The notes under the pieces were generated by a model. That model was not told the origin of the DNA. It did not search any database and saw only the letters and a list, made by a program, of their open reading frames with translations. This document shows positions 12,415-25,104 of a stretch of 64,000 nt of DNA, piece by piece. The number at the start of each line of letters is the position of its first letter. The stretch's first letter is position 1. Position numbers and translations under genes: made by a program. This DNA is from Parascedosporium putredinis (lineage: Eukaryota; Ascomycota; Sordariomycetes; Microascales; Microascaceae). The DNA lies in assembly GCA_949357655.1 (NCBI GenBank), contig CASHTG010000020.1, positions 248,001-312,000 of the forward strand. The letters run 5' to 3'.

Positions 12415-13265
12415 TCCGTTTGTGCTCTCACGGACAAAAGAACGGCGCCGGGAACAAAGCTAGGGAAGAAGGGAAAAGAAAGAAAAAAAGTTGAAGCAAA
12501 GTTAAAAAAATGTGTAAGAGAGAGAATAAGAGCCAAAAGGCTCGATACTCGAGAACCTGTATGTTAAGACTCCAAAGTGCATACGTATATACAACTACAT
12601 ATCATATAACATACCAATTTCATCACCGTATCCAATATTCGCAGTATGGGCCTACGGGGCGTGGTAACAAGAAGATTTCATAACCAATTTCTTATTTAGT
12701 CCGTTTCCATTTTTAAAATGACATGTAGACTCTATATAGAGTTCTTGTTGCTTGCTTCCAATGACAATGATGATAACGACCCATCGTGATACGCATTGCC
12801 ATTCCCCCATCAGCAAAGAAAAAAACCCCGCCGACTTCCTCCCTCCCAACAAACCAACCTGAGAGGGGGAAAAGGAAAAGAAAAACGAGAAAAGACGGGA
12901 GATACAGAAAGAGGAAACCGTCCGTACGCGCCAAAGGGTAAAATACAAAAGAGACTAAGAGAAAAAAGAAAGAAAAGAAAGTCCGATGCAAGCCCTCGCT
13001 CCCTTACCAGGTGTCATGAGTGTACAGAAGAGAAAAAGAAAAGAAGGAAAAGAAAAACAAAAGAAAGAGAAAGACGCAAGCACCAGGACCGGAGGCGTGG
13101 CGTGGAATAAAATGAAAATGTGGCGGGTGAACAGAAGTGATAGGCCAAGCCCTGTTGGCATGCGAGAGTAAAAAGGAGGGTACGAAACGTCGCGAGGGGG
13201 AATCAGCGCAGCAAGCGTCCTTTGTCGTCACTGGCCTGCCCCACCTCCGGCTCGCCGACCCCTGT
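12415..13265. other. Convergent 3' region (taz1 / sgf73)
   Basis: 851 bases of 3' flank for both neighbours. 12540-12780 is AT-rich with ACATATA-type words; 12940-13080 is strongly A/G-rich on the + strand. No gene is seen. Confidence 0.5.
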
Positions 13266-14887
13266 CTATCCTCTACTGGAGACAGACGGCCGCCGCGACA
13301 TGGACCCTTGCAGTCCAAAGCTGGAAGCCCGCGCGCTCGTGGGAAACATGACGGTATCGGGCTCGCCCATGGCGTCGTCGCTGTCCATGAGGCCCGGGTG
13401 GCCCTCGGGGAGCCTCTGCGCGCCGAAGCCGACGACCTTGAAGATGTTGGTGCGTCCACCGTTGGTCGCCATTTGCAGCTGCTCGTGCAGGCGCGCGAGC
13501 TGGTAGGTGCGCTTGATGGGCTGCAGCACCGCCGGCGGCACCACAGGCTGTGGGTTCCACAGGGCCAGCGCGGCCATGACATTGGATGTCTCCTCGTCCG
13601 AATCGATCTCGCCCACGTTCTCCTCTTCGTCCTCGATCGGGGCGTTGGCGTCCATTGCCGCTTCTATATCTGGGGTTAGCAGTCCGTAAGAGGGGAGGGG
13701 GTGGGTAAACGCGACAGCATTTGGGGGTGAGCAAGGGCTAAAGGACTGACTTTGTTGCTTGGCCTGGTTCTTCTTTTGGTACGCCGCCAGGAGCATATCG
13801 TACGGTAGCGATCTTCCAGGCACCGCACGCTTCGCACCCATGGAATGACTCTTGCATGTAAGCGACCTGGCGCAAGGCATGCCGTTAGGAAGTATGACAC
13901 CACACTGTCGCTCAACATCGACGGGTCCTACGAAAAACCAATGTTAGTTTATCCTCGTCCGGCGAGTGTCCCAAAAAGAACGGGAGGGTCAAAACAGCAA
14001 GGGAGAAGAAGAAGAAGAAAACAAAACCTACCCCTGGGTTTCGCGACCTTGGGCTTGACCTCCTCCTTCTTCTTCTTTTTAGACGGACCCTTCTCCGCCT
14101 CAGTATCCGCTTTGCGCTTCTTCCCGCCCTTCCCAGGCTCGGCGCCCTTGGTCTTGGATGCCCTGACCTTGTCATCCTCGTCGTCGTCGCTATCCTCACC
14201 CTTGCCGCCGACGTCCCCGTCCGCCTTCCTGGCCTCTTCCCTCGCGGCCTCCCGCGCGCGCTCTCTCGCTTCCCTCGCCTCCTTTTTCCTCAACGCCTTT
14301 TCCTTCTTCACCTTGAGGCACTGCGCAATGTGTCCCTTGGCGCCGGATTTCAATACATTCTTCTTACAATGTTTGCACGACTCCATCTCGGGCGCATCGT
14401 CGACTGGCCGGCCAAGGATAAATGTTTCCTGCTCGTCATCTTCCACGTGGTTTGTGCGGGGCGATTGCGCCAAATCGAGTGTTTTTAACTTCTTCTCGTC
14501 TATTGTCCGGAAAAAGACCATCAGCCATGTCATCGCGCACGACGGGTAGGTTGGTAAAGCGACAAAGGGATGGGGGATTAGGCAAAGGGCGTAACCAGCC
14601 GGCCAAAACGTACCATCAGCGGATGTGTTTTCTATCCAAACACCCAGCTTTATTGCTTTTAGCTGGATCTTTTGAGCTTCAAAACGCCCTTCTTTCCATC
14701 CTTCTTGGTCTCCTTCTTCGATGCGACCTTGATAGTGGCATCCTCGCCTGTTATCGACACCATGCGTTAGTTTCACACGCCAAGACAATCATCGACAAAG
14801 GCCCCATAATTATTTCCCCCAAAACACCAAAATACGATATTCGGGACACGAGCACGTACTCTTGCGAGAATCGGAATCGGTAGGCAT
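13266..14887 (-). CDS. sgf73: SAGA complex subunit Sgf73 (SCA7 domain)
   Basis: Subunit that ties the deubiquitinase module to the SAGA histone-modifying complex; ataxin-7 is the animal counterpart. Five exons: 14887-14860, 14747-14614, 14499-14032, 13927-13751, 13669-13266, introns 112, 114, 104 and 81 bp. Seen: an N-terminal zinc site CKHCKKNVLKSGAKGHIAQC, a long charged Lys/Glu region with DSDDDEDD and KKKKKEE, then the SCA7 domain with QCGVILPNGMPCARSLTCKS and H, followed by SMGAKRAVPGR and a C-terminal acidic patch IEDEEENVGEIDSDEE. One frame break in exon 2, best placed at the T4 run 14670-14673, closes all phases and gives about 403 residues. Exon 1 encodes only MPTDSDSRK plus a split codon. 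Identity is firm; exon 2 to 3 splicing is my inference. Confidence 0.87.
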
Positions 14888-16407
14888 ATCGTGATCGTGG
14901 GCGCGCGGGGAGTGCGCGGCGCGACGGACGGAAGGGGGAGATGGATTCGAGGAGCTAAGTTGGCGTGATAATGTGGAGTGTGGCACCGGGTGATGCGCCG
15001 CCCGTATCGGGGGTGAGGGGAGCGCCGCGCAAGCGTTCAAAGGCTCGGTATCCTCATGAGTATTGAATCAGTTACCATTGAAATAGTAGGATCTACGATT
15101 TCGATGAAATGGCCGCGATATTTTTCGGTTTCTGGGAGCTGAATTGCCCGGCTGTTGTCCCGAGTCTTCGACGGATGTCGTTCGTGTGACTGCGTGTTGA
15201 GCCGCATCGCCATCGTGTGTCGTCGCGGTGCAGGCGTCATCCTCGTCACGTGACTCGCCTCATGTCCGCTGACAGCTGCTGTCGACCGCCCGCGGCAACC
15301 TCAGACCTTGTCCCTCTATGGTATCTCGCAATACCGAGGTACACTCTAATTGATTAAGGCATCAAAGCATGAAACTCTCCTGGATAGAATGAGGCTCTAG
15401 AGGGCCTCCATAATATTCACTACAATAGGTATGCTTATTACTACATTCTTGGTTTCATTCTTTCCTATCAAGGCAATAGAACCTCTCCACTCAAAGGAGA
15501 TATAAGGAAAAAGGACTTCATTGGCATCTGCCCGAGGGTCTTTCCAAACTACACATCGTCTAGATTCACGGGCACCAATTGAGAGGTCGGGAATGGCCAA
15601 CAACACCCAGTTGATTAAGCAAAGAGAGACTTTGAGAAGACATACATGGAAGAAGAAAGCATCATAACTCCCAGAAAAATGAATTCTAAAAAGTGGTTGG
15701 GGAAGAAAGTAAGAAGGAAAAAAAGAAACAAGGAAAAGAGACCAAAAACAACGATAATCCTCCCGGCCTAGATAAAATGACAGTTGACACCGCAAAACCG
15801 CAAAATATAGAACAGGTCGTACCATAGATGAATGTTTCGCTCGTTATATCCTTTTCCACACCTTGGAATCCTCGCTTCTCCTCCTTCAAGCACGAAGGAG
15901 GAAAGAATGAAGACCCAAGGGGGCATCCTCGCACCACTGCCCAACATTTTCTCATCAAAAGTCCAGGGCTCCCCATTGCTCCCTTCCCGTCCCCGCCCCT
16001 ACCCCGTCCCAACCCGAGTACCCTGAAAGAGTGCCACCGACCCTCGCTGACCAAGTTCCATATGGCCAGCTGCTCCCGTAAAGACTTCTACTTGACGAGT
16101 GTGCGACGGCACAGTGATGCCGATGCCGTGACCTGACCCCAGCAAGATTGCAATTCCCCGACCTCTAGGCTCTGATAGACTTCCTGATTGTGCTTGTAGA
16201 CTTTGGTATTTTCGAGAAGCGCTCACTATCGAGTAGATACGTAATTGCCACGATACAAAATACCGTGTTTTCTCTTGCACTGAACGTCCAACGCGAGGGA
16301 CATGATTCGAATGGTGTATAAAGGTCATGGGCGGTCAGGTGGTGGTAAACTCAAGTCCTCTCGAAGCGACGGGACCATCCGGAATCAAGCGACTCCGCGT
16401 CCGTGAT
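14888..16407. other. Intergenic region between sgf73 and cdc25
   Basis: Contains the sgf73 upstream region and the cdc25 3' flank. From about 15310 to 15830 the sequence is noticeably AT-richer than its surroundings and carries a 142-codon open frame on the - strand (15825-15397) that matches no family I recognise. I see no splice signals tying it to a gene. Confidence 0.5.
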
Positions 16408-19400
16408 TTAGAGGAAGCCAGACTCAGCAAGCACTCTGTGCGGGTCGTTAGTAAATAGGCGTTAAAGGTTAAAAGTTAAGGGCTTCTTGTAAAAACGTAC
16501 CTGACAATCTTCTCATCCTCCCTCTCACGCGGCTCAACTTGCAGACTCTTGTCGTACATTTCGTGCACGTCGCCCGCCGCCTGCATATTGCTCAGGATGT
16601 AGTCCTGGAGTTCGGTAACGGGCTGTAGCGAGTAGCCCACGTTTTGGTACTGTTGGATATCACCAATGACCTCCGCCGTCTTGGCCCTCTTGGAGAAGTT
16701 GATGAGGTTCGTCTTCTTGATGATGGAGGGTATTCCGTCCTCAATGAAGGTGAGATCGGTAAGGTACACACCTGCACAGCAAAATAAATCGTTAGCATTT
16801 GTTTCGTCCTGGGCTATAACGTGGTGGTGACGGAGGAGGAGGAGGAGAATCAAAAATTGCGCGAGAGCCGCCATTTTCAAGGGTCCACTTACCAAAGAAG
16901 GGAATGCAAGGAGGATTAGCCGCATGCAACGCCTCTCGGTACTCTCCGAAGTTCTTCGTGCTAAGCATAAGTTTCCGCATCGACTCGAGGACCGTCTGCG
17001 TCCTTTGGGGTACCTGGTCCCATGTCCTCTTCAACCGGGCGATGGGCGCGGTGCCCAGCGCGGAGATGATTGAGGTGAGGGTAGAGAAGTTGTTGAGCGC
17101 ACGGCATTTCTTCAAAAGGGAGAAACGTTAGCAAACGGATACGACCACATTTTAACCTCGAGGGGTGCGGCTCAGGGAAAAGGGAAGCAAAGAAACAAAG
17201 AGAGTGAGAAATGGTGGGGGAAACAAAAAGGGCAGTACTCACATCAGCAACGGAGATAAAGTGCTTGATGACGACGACTCGCTTCCGCACATCGACCTGC
17301 GCGAGAATCATCTCTGCCACCCAGTTGGTCATCTGGTTCGAGTGCAAAATGAGCGCCTTGACGTTGGGCGCCGGCTCGGGCTCGCCGTCGGCCACCTTCT
17401 TCTGCCACGTCTTGTTGAGGCACTCGGTGGGCTTGATCTTGCTGTACAAGCGAGACTCGATAATGGTGAGCTGGCGCGCGAATTCGGTGACGTCGATGTC
17501 GAGGAACTTGAGCTTCTTCATGCTGCGCGGCATAATGGGCGCCGGGGTGTTTTGGTTGAGCGTCTGCACCATGCGCTTGACGCCCACCTCCTTGCCGTTG
17601 AGTCGCTGGTCGAGGACCTGCATCAGCGGCGCGGAGCCCGGCGTCTCCGTCGACTTGACCGTGTCGCGCGCAAAGTTGTACACGTCGCGGATCAGCGCCC
17701 GCGACTCCTCGTTGTAGTCTTCCATCCAGAAGCTGTCGAACCAGCTCTTGAGGATCTTGACGACGCGGAAGCGGATGAGCTTCTGCTTGCGGTCTTTCCA
17801 GACCTCGTAGTCCGCCTGCGTCAGGCCCTCGGGCGGCTGAATGTTGAACCGCTTCACCAAGAGCTCAAAAGATCGCGCGCCGTCGTAAACGAGCGGTACG
17901 TGAGCAGGAATGTGTCGGTGAAGCTGGAATCCAGCTTGTCGTGGCGCGTAAGCTGCTCCACCAAAGCGGGCAGGGTGCCGCCCTTGACGCCGGGAGGCTG
18001 CGTCTTGAACTCCCACGCGATGTCGTGTTCGTAGTCGAGTCGGAGGAAGGCGGGGTTTCCTCGGTGCCCGGAAGGGCCATCCCGCTTGGGGCGAAGGATC
18101 TTCGCCAAGAAGCTTTAAGCTTGGAGTAGTCTCCCCTTCGCATGTTCCCGGTCGCCGAGTCGATGTCGGCGTTGAAGGACTGGCTCTGGATTAGAGGCTG
18201 TCGCGCGGGCATAGCGCGCGAGTCGGTCCTCTGGGGGGCCTCGCTCGTATGGCATAGTCTGAGCCCTAGAGAGCTGCTCTCGCGCGAGCTGATCTTCCCG
18301 CTGTCTCAGGTTGCTCTGCTGGGCCTGTAGGTTGATTTGTACTTGTTCCGAGAGGAGTTGTAGCGAGAAGCCGACATGAGACGAGTTGGTCTCGAGCGCC
18401 CTGGCGCACTGCCTCACGTATTCTAACCTGTTCTCCAGAGCCTCGCCGTGCACTTCCGACCACTCGTCCGCCAAGGGCCCGGCGACCGCCTGGCACCCAA
18501 GAAGTAGATCAGACACATTGTCGTACAGGCTTTGCTTGTTCGTGCTGAAATCGGCAAGTTGAGGGGTCTGGAATGTGTTGCCGAGAACGGATAGGTCGAT
18601 GGACTCGATCATGGCGATCCACGGCTTGAACATCTCGAGGACCTTGCCTCCGGCGGCACAAACATTATTTCCAACGAGCTCGTGCTTGTACGGCGTCATG
18701 ATCTTGTCGGTGACGGCCAGTTGCTTGTCAAGCTCGCGGATGCTTGACACGAGCATGCGCTTGAGTTCGTCGAGCCTCTCGAGTAGTTTCGCGTCCAGGA
18801 TCGCCTGCGGCTCCAACGCACCTTCGTCATCGTCGAGGAAGTTGGTCATGATCGGGTCTCTGGGTTCAAGGCCGTTATTCTGCCAGCTGCCCCCGTGTTG
18901 CTGCCAATCACAAAGCCAGGGAAGAGGCGGGGTATCTCCTCTCCTCGTTGTTGCCGTGCTACCTCGACATAGTTGAAGACACCCTGGAAGACGCCCTCGG
19001 CCTCCATCAAGCACTTTTGTACGGATTCGGCATTTGGCCAGTCAGCAGCAGCAATGTGGGAGGAGATGACGAGTTTGGAGAATTTGGACATCATATCCCT
19101 AAAGTGGGGATACAAGGCCTTGTTTTGGGAGATGATGGAGGGTTGACCCGAGTGGTTATCAGTAGTCCCCGAGCCGGCGGCCAGGAGAAGGCGGAGGTGG
19201 TCCGAGATGTCTTCGGCGCGGGCAACGTACTCGGAACGGCGATTGCTAGTTATCGCTTCACGGTAGCGGTCAATGGCCCGCTTCATGTTTTGCACGAGCC
19301 GAACCCAGGTCAGAGCAGGGGTCTGGCCATCGTCGAAGAAGGATCGCGGAATGGAGGTGGTGGCCGGAAGGGCGTAGGGAGAGGTTGTGAAGGAAGTGGC

Positions 19401-20692
19401 CGAAGCGATCATGGGGGTTTGACCCGTGGGCACGCCATTCGTGAACGGATCGGTGCGGTTACCGCGGGCCACTGGCGAGACGCCATTGATCGAATCCATC
19501 GACACGGAGGGCGAGAGTCCATCGTGGAAGGAGTTTTGGTTGCGAAGCTGAGTAGGTCAGTCAAGGATGCTTCTTGCCCTTCAAGACTACGAGAAAGAAT
19601 GAAAGAAGGCTCATTATGTGACTTGAAATAAGGGGGAGAAGAAAAAAGAGAAAAGAAGAGTAGTTGAGGTGGCAGAGGGGAAACCGAGTGCGCGTCGAGG
19701 CGCCGTGGGTTGTCAAACGTACCAAGGCACTCCGGGAACCGCTAAAAATACTGTCCCCCTCCACTTCGGAAGCGGATTGGGTCTCTGAATCCTCCTCGTC
19801 TGTCATCATGCCCCCCTCGCCATCAACTCTGGAGGAGGGCGGGTCTCGTCAGGCATCGAGACATTCGTCCCGCTTCGATCTCGGGGCCCGGCATCGGCGG
19901 AGGAACTCGGCGATTCGAGGGGTAATTCTGTCGTTCGGTCTCCAGTCATCATATTGTAATAAAATAACCTTCCGTCGGGGGTCGCTTGCGGGATCCAGAA
20001 ATCCGACCTCGAGGCGCTTCCATTCTCGACGCCCTCGAGGGTAGGTGGTCCGCACCGTCCTGGTCCGACCCATCGTCTTCAAACTCCTCCTCGTAAGCCT
20101 CGCCTTCCTCTATGAGTTCGTCATCGCCGTGCTCGGGTACGGCGCCCTGGAGGATGCTGTCGGGAAGTTCGTCGGTACTCGTGATGACCTGGCAGTAGTT
20201 GCTGGGAAACCAGCCGCGGACGCCGTTGATGACACCGTCCCACCAGCCACTGTCGAGGCGGTTGATGACTTGGATGACATCGCCCTCGTGAAAACTCAAG
20301 CTGGTCCGGTCGTCGGCCTCGTAATCGTAAAGAGCACGTACGTACATCGCGCCCGGTTGGGCGGATCCAACGAGGCCGTTCATGAGCGAGGAGGAGCCGC
20401 CAGGGGCAGTGGCGGCCACGGTAGCGGAGTAGGCAGAATCGTAATTGTAGTCGTAGCGGTAGCGTGAATTGGGGTTATCGGAAGCATTCGACAGCGATCG
20501 TGAGGGTCGGCGGGATTCGAAGTACTATAAGAGCGTGAGGTCGAAGATTTATTGCGCGAATTGTACGGATTGTTATTGTGACCCTGATCGAAGGCGGCGC
20601 TGCCGTGTCCGTCATGAGCATGATGGTGCGGCAGTCGATCTGCTAGAAAGAGGGGGGTATCGTTGCGGGCCTCGGATGGCTTTCAAGTCATG
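16408..20692 (-). CDS. cdc25: Ras guanine nucleotide exchange factor Cdc25
   Basis: Loads Ras with GTP and so switches on cAMP/PKA signalling. Exons read from the right: up to 19723, 19547-17243, 17109-16893, 16771-16501, 16435-16408; introns 175, 133, 121 and 65 bp. Domains in order: a His/Asn/Ser-rich N-terminus; SH3 (ALYDYEADDRTSLSFHEGD, WWDG, GWFPSNYC) near 20345-20180; a WW-like unit (DFWIPQATPDGRLFYYN); a helical middle; RasGEF_N (GGTLPALVEQLTRHDKLDSS, TFLLTYRSFTT); and the catalytic RasGEF domain starting LDIDVTEFARQLT with a NNFSTLTSIISALGTAPIAR signature. Ends VLAESGFL. Breaks seen at 17867-17870, within 18050-18110, 18233-18238, 18890-18894, 19811-19816, 20039-20041 and near 20470-20520. 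The 5' end is not resolved: the coding-like frame runs to a TGA near 20690, and an ATG at 20718 lies in the same frame beyond it. Confidence 0.9.
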
Positions 20693-21920
20693 GCCTTTTC
20701 CACTAGCGTAGCGAGCATCGGCGCGAAAAGGATGTGATAGATGTTCGGTTAATTTTTATTTTATTTTTCGTCTATTTCAATCGAGAGCAAGAGACGATCC
20801 GGAAGATTGGGGCGGGAGGGGAGGGGGGGGATGGAATTGACTGCGATGCAAAGATGGAGGGCTCAGAGGATGATCGGCTCTCTGAGGTAGTAGTGGTAGT
20901 GGTGCATGGGGCGGATTGGCAGTTTTGTTGTGGTTACAGCAGCCAGTGTTCTAGGCGTGAGGGGCCGACGTTCTTCACGTCTGGAAGAGGATAGTGGTTG
21001 CGTAGCGTGTGTAGCGCCCCCTTGGACCAACTCCGGCTTGGTGGGCAATTGATGGAGAATCAACCGATCAGCCAATCGATCGCGCCTGAGGTATGGGGGA
21101 GCGAGAAATGGCCGCTAGGCAGCACGACCTCAACACACGGGCGGGGGTGTGGAGCATGGGATGAATGGATTGATGGGAGGTTGTATGGAGTCAGGGAGTC
21201 CAGTCAAGTCAGGTCTGGCTTAGCCCAGTGCCTGGAGCCCACTGTCCAAGAAGCCGGATTGCGGGCTTGCCTCTCCTGCCTTTCTTGCCTTCTCTTGCCT
21301 TCAACGATACCGCCTGCGTTGGAAGGATCGAATAGATTTCGCGTCCCCCATCCCTCACTTCAAGTTCCAATGCTTTCGTACATTTAAGCTACGCATCAAT
21401 CTCTGCCAACCGGAGAAAGACAAGGGAGACGAGGGATCTAGGTATTTGTGCCTTGGGGCGTCTCAACGATGTTTGCCAAGGGCTTTGTGAAGCTGGAACA
21501 GCAAGACCCGGAAGGGCGACAGGGACCTAGTCAGGTTACCGAAATAATCGAGAGCCCTCAGCCATCCTGATCCAGAAACGATTCCTCGGTACACTACTAC
21601 ATATACTTTCTCGAAGGAACTGAAGCGGCTCGTATGGTACGAAGTAATAAGCGTTTTTGGCGAGTGTCTCCCGCCAAGCGCCAAGGGCAAGGGCAGAAAG
21701 GCCCTGGAGACCCGTCAAAGGGGCACTCTAAAAAACAGCCCCGGTCATGGACCAAGGGGTGGGAGATGATGACATCGGAGCGCCTTCCATCTTTCTTGGA
21801 ACGAGAGGGCTTGGTTTCGCGATAACTCGCGGACAAGGGGCCAACTGGTACCGATCGAAATGAGCAGGAGGTGGGGAAGATGCTGGATCTGGTTTCTTGC
21901 GCCATCTGAGCGCCCTGAGT

Positions 21921-21954
21921 GGTGGGCAGTGGGCGGTGGGCGGTGGGCGGTGGG
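21921..21954 (+). repeat. G-rich minisatellite (GGTGGGC-type units)
   Basis: Four to five near-identical GGTGGGC/GGGCGGT units in tandem. At least four G3 runs are separated by 3-4 bases, which fits the pattern of a potential G-quadruplex on the + strand. Confidence 0.7.
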
Positions 21955-24265
21955 TTTACCCCTTCTTCGACAAGGTGGCCGAGACCTGCCGTGGTACCTG
22001 TTACGGCACCTTGACGCACGGGTTCTGCTTCTCGAAAAGTACTAGTACTAGATACACAAGCCAAAGCCGCCGTTGCGCTGGTGCGGTACCAATCGATCAA
22101 TTTGAGGGCGACTCCAACGATACACCGAGAGAGCCCTCGAATGCGCCAAATGGAATGCTCACAATGATCAATATATACCTCCTCGGACATTCTCTCTCCA
22201 CTCATCCCGACGACAAAGGGCCTGGTCCCCAGAGAGGAGGGCCCCGACCGACCAGGAGCGGAGGGAATATGCCATGTTTTAGCAAGGTGATGCTCGGTGC
22301 TATTTGAAGGCACTGGAGGGCAAGCACCGTGGGCCAAAACACCAAAAACGCCAGGGAGCCCGCCCTGACCCTTTGCGAGGGGAGAGGAGAGGGCTGGCGG
22401 CGAGCCGTGCTGCACACCAATGGAATTGTGGTCCCACATGTTCCAAGCCCAGCCAGCTCGTCCCTCCTTTTGTTTTTTACTTTTCTTTTCTTGTTCTTTT
22501 TCTTCTTCCCCTCCCCCTTATCTCTCCTTTTACGAGACCCGAGACCCCTCCATCAATGCCAAGGAAAACAGGTCGACCATCGTCGTAATAAAACATGGTC
22601 TAGCTGAATATCCCCTCTGCTTGGAATATCATTGATATTACAGACAGGAGCAGAAAAGACGCGACTGGAATAGAGAAGAGCAATGGCTTGAATGGATGGT
22701 GGTCCAATGAGGATCCATCTGAAGGCTTGGGGTGAAAAGGGGGATGGCAAGGCCAGCAAGAAGCCATCATTGGGATGGATGGATTGACCAGCTTGGTCTT
22801 TGCCATCCCCACCTTCCTTGCGACCTTCTCTCCCAACCCTACCCACAGATGCAGTGATGAGCAGTGATGAGAACTGATAACTCTTCACCGATGGGTTCCA
22901 TCAATCCCTCCTACCCTTTGTGAAAATAGCTTGCTTCCTGGCCAAATGCTCACCACCCGTTTCCTCCTCTCATCTCTCACTCTCTCTCTGTCTCTTTCTT
23001 TTCTCCCCGTCTGCCTTTCCATTGCTTTTCTCTTATGTTCTGCGACATGTTATTGACCTGTCTTTGCAGAATGGTGGTCGGAGGTAGTATGGGATCCAAC
23101 GTGCCACTACGTCAAGTTTCCATTGATGGATTCGGGAAACCATTGCATCCGCTGATGGCACCGAAGCACCAACGGATAGATTGCGCGACTATCTATCTCG
23201 AGCTCGGTACGATGACGAGAGCGGGAAAATGCCTTCGAAACTATCCTACACCTACTGGCTTTGGCCCTTGGGGGAAAGGCGCCTGTGGCGTAGGAAATGG
23301 AATCGAGGCCTTTTGAACGTCTTGCTATTGTTCGTGGTACAATCCTCTGATAGCTGAGATGAGTGCTCAGACGCCATTCCTACATTGGTTACAGGCAGAT
23401 TTGGAATCTCGACGTCGGAATCGCGTCCCGATCCCCCTTTTCAATGTCGTGTTAAAGGGACAGAGCTAAAGGGTGTTTTTATTCCTTTTTCTTTTTTTCC
23501 GGCGTGCCTCTGCCGTTGACACTTAGGCCGACGGCTCGGACGAGAACTAAACTGACACCCCCGGGAACGACCCCTTTCCTCGGATCATCCACCGAGACGA
23601 GTGGACGCTTGGGGCCAAAAGCTCAGGTTGATATGTCCTCTCGTTCCCGTGAATATGGTCTTGCCGCGTTTCCTCTGGCAAGGCGACCCAAAAGCTTCCT
23701 ATGGTAAGAGTGCTGTGCTCACCCCAGCGCCACCAGTCGAGAGGTGCCGCGCATACGGCCCATCGATTTTCTTCCCTGCCCATTCTTCCCCGCCTCCTCC
23801 TCGTTTCCTCTCCCTCGATTGCGCGCAGCTCAGCCCTGGCACATGGACGAGGCAAGACATGGAGTCGCAGAGGGGGCATGAGAAGCGATAGGATTTAGGC
23901 CGGAGAGGGGCGGGGGACAGGAGAATGGTGCGGGATACAGTCGGCGGGAGCAAGGTGGAAGGGGTGTCCAACGCCGTCGAGCGTCGAGGATCGACGTTGA
24001 AGGCAGAGCCTGATACAATTGAGCGAGCGGCCCAGAGTGCGGGAAACAGTGGGTGGGGGAAAGGCAAAGGGACCAAGATGGCAAACACCCGACAGTTTTC
24101 CGGACGGATCTTGGTCGCCCCAGCGAACACGGCTTCGGGCCTATATGCTCATTCACTTATTCTTCGGTCCTTTCCCCTTTGCCGACGAACCTGGGTTTGG
24201 GGCTAAAGGGAAAACCCGCTTGCTGGATGCGGGCTGGAGACAGTGAATGGCTGGTAAATCCGGGG

Positions 24266-24292
24266 GTGGTGTGTGTGAGTGCGTGAGTGTGC

Positions 24293-24329
<37 letters not shown>

Positions 24330-24354
24330 GCATCTGTATGTGTGTGTGTGTGCG
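24266..24354 (+). repeat. GT dinucleotide microsatellite
   Basis: Imperfect (GT)n with a perfect core at 24295-24325 and a second GT block to about 24353, broken by GAGTGC and CTGTGCATC interruptions. Not inside a recognisable gene. Confidence 0.9.
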
Positions 24355-25058
24355 TCGCGCGTATCAAGCTTTGTTCAAAGCTCCGCAAACGTACTTTCCA
24401 CTTCATGTTAACTGGACTGCTAGATCGCGGGCGGAGTGCTCTTTTTCACCTCGGCATCGCCCACCATTGCCCCCTGGCTCACTTCTGCACCTTCGAGATT
24501 CTCCGTTTGATATGCTGCGCGACATGTCGCCCTTGTCACTGCGCGCAACACTCTTTTTCCAGCACACACCCATCTACGAATATTTCTTTAGTATGTAGAT
24601 CGAAATCCACCACTTCTCCCGCTTCGGTACGTGGCCTTTGTTCCACGTTTTACCTAGGGGTCCAAGCGATTTCCCGTGGTCGTTGGATCTTCCGTCGTCG
24701 CACAACAGCTCGGCGACAAAATATCCCCGCCATTCTTCCAGCAAACTGGTCTGGACGCGGGACGCTGGAGGCCCGTTCGGGCGGGCCATTTCTTTTTCCA
24801 ACTCATTTTTCTTTTCTTTCTTTTTCTTCTCTTTTCGGTTTCGAAAGGGAGATGAATGAAACGAAAAAGAAAGAATCAGAAGAGGCAAGAAAAGAGAGAT
24901 GCTTCAAGGGGCAGTGGTGTGTTCTTGGCCCCGCGCATGCGTGCAAGTGGGTGACTGTGTTACGTTGATGTGCTCGAGCGTGGGAATCCGTCAGCAAGCA
25001 TGTTGGACAGTCAAGCGAGAAAGAGTGAGGGAGGACGGAGATCGGGGAGCCGACCACG

Positions 25059-25059
<1 letters not shown>

Positions 25060-25104
<45 letters not shown>
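25060..25104 (+). repeat. Perfect (CTG)15 trinucleotide repeat
   Basis: Fifteen uninterrupted CTG units (CAG on the - strand). The flanking frames show no protein-like composition, so I do not call a polyglutamine or polyleucine protein here; the location appears non-coding. Confidence 0.9.

Noticed and set aside
17165..18034. 289-codon + strand frame across cdc25
   Set aside because: Antisense of the RasGEF exon; composition typical of the reverse strand of a high-GC coding region.
24266..25104. GT and CTG repeats as a CRISPR-like or coding cysteine/leucine array
   Set aside because: They are simple microsatellites without spacers; the poly-Cys and poly-Leu translations are artefacts of the repeat.
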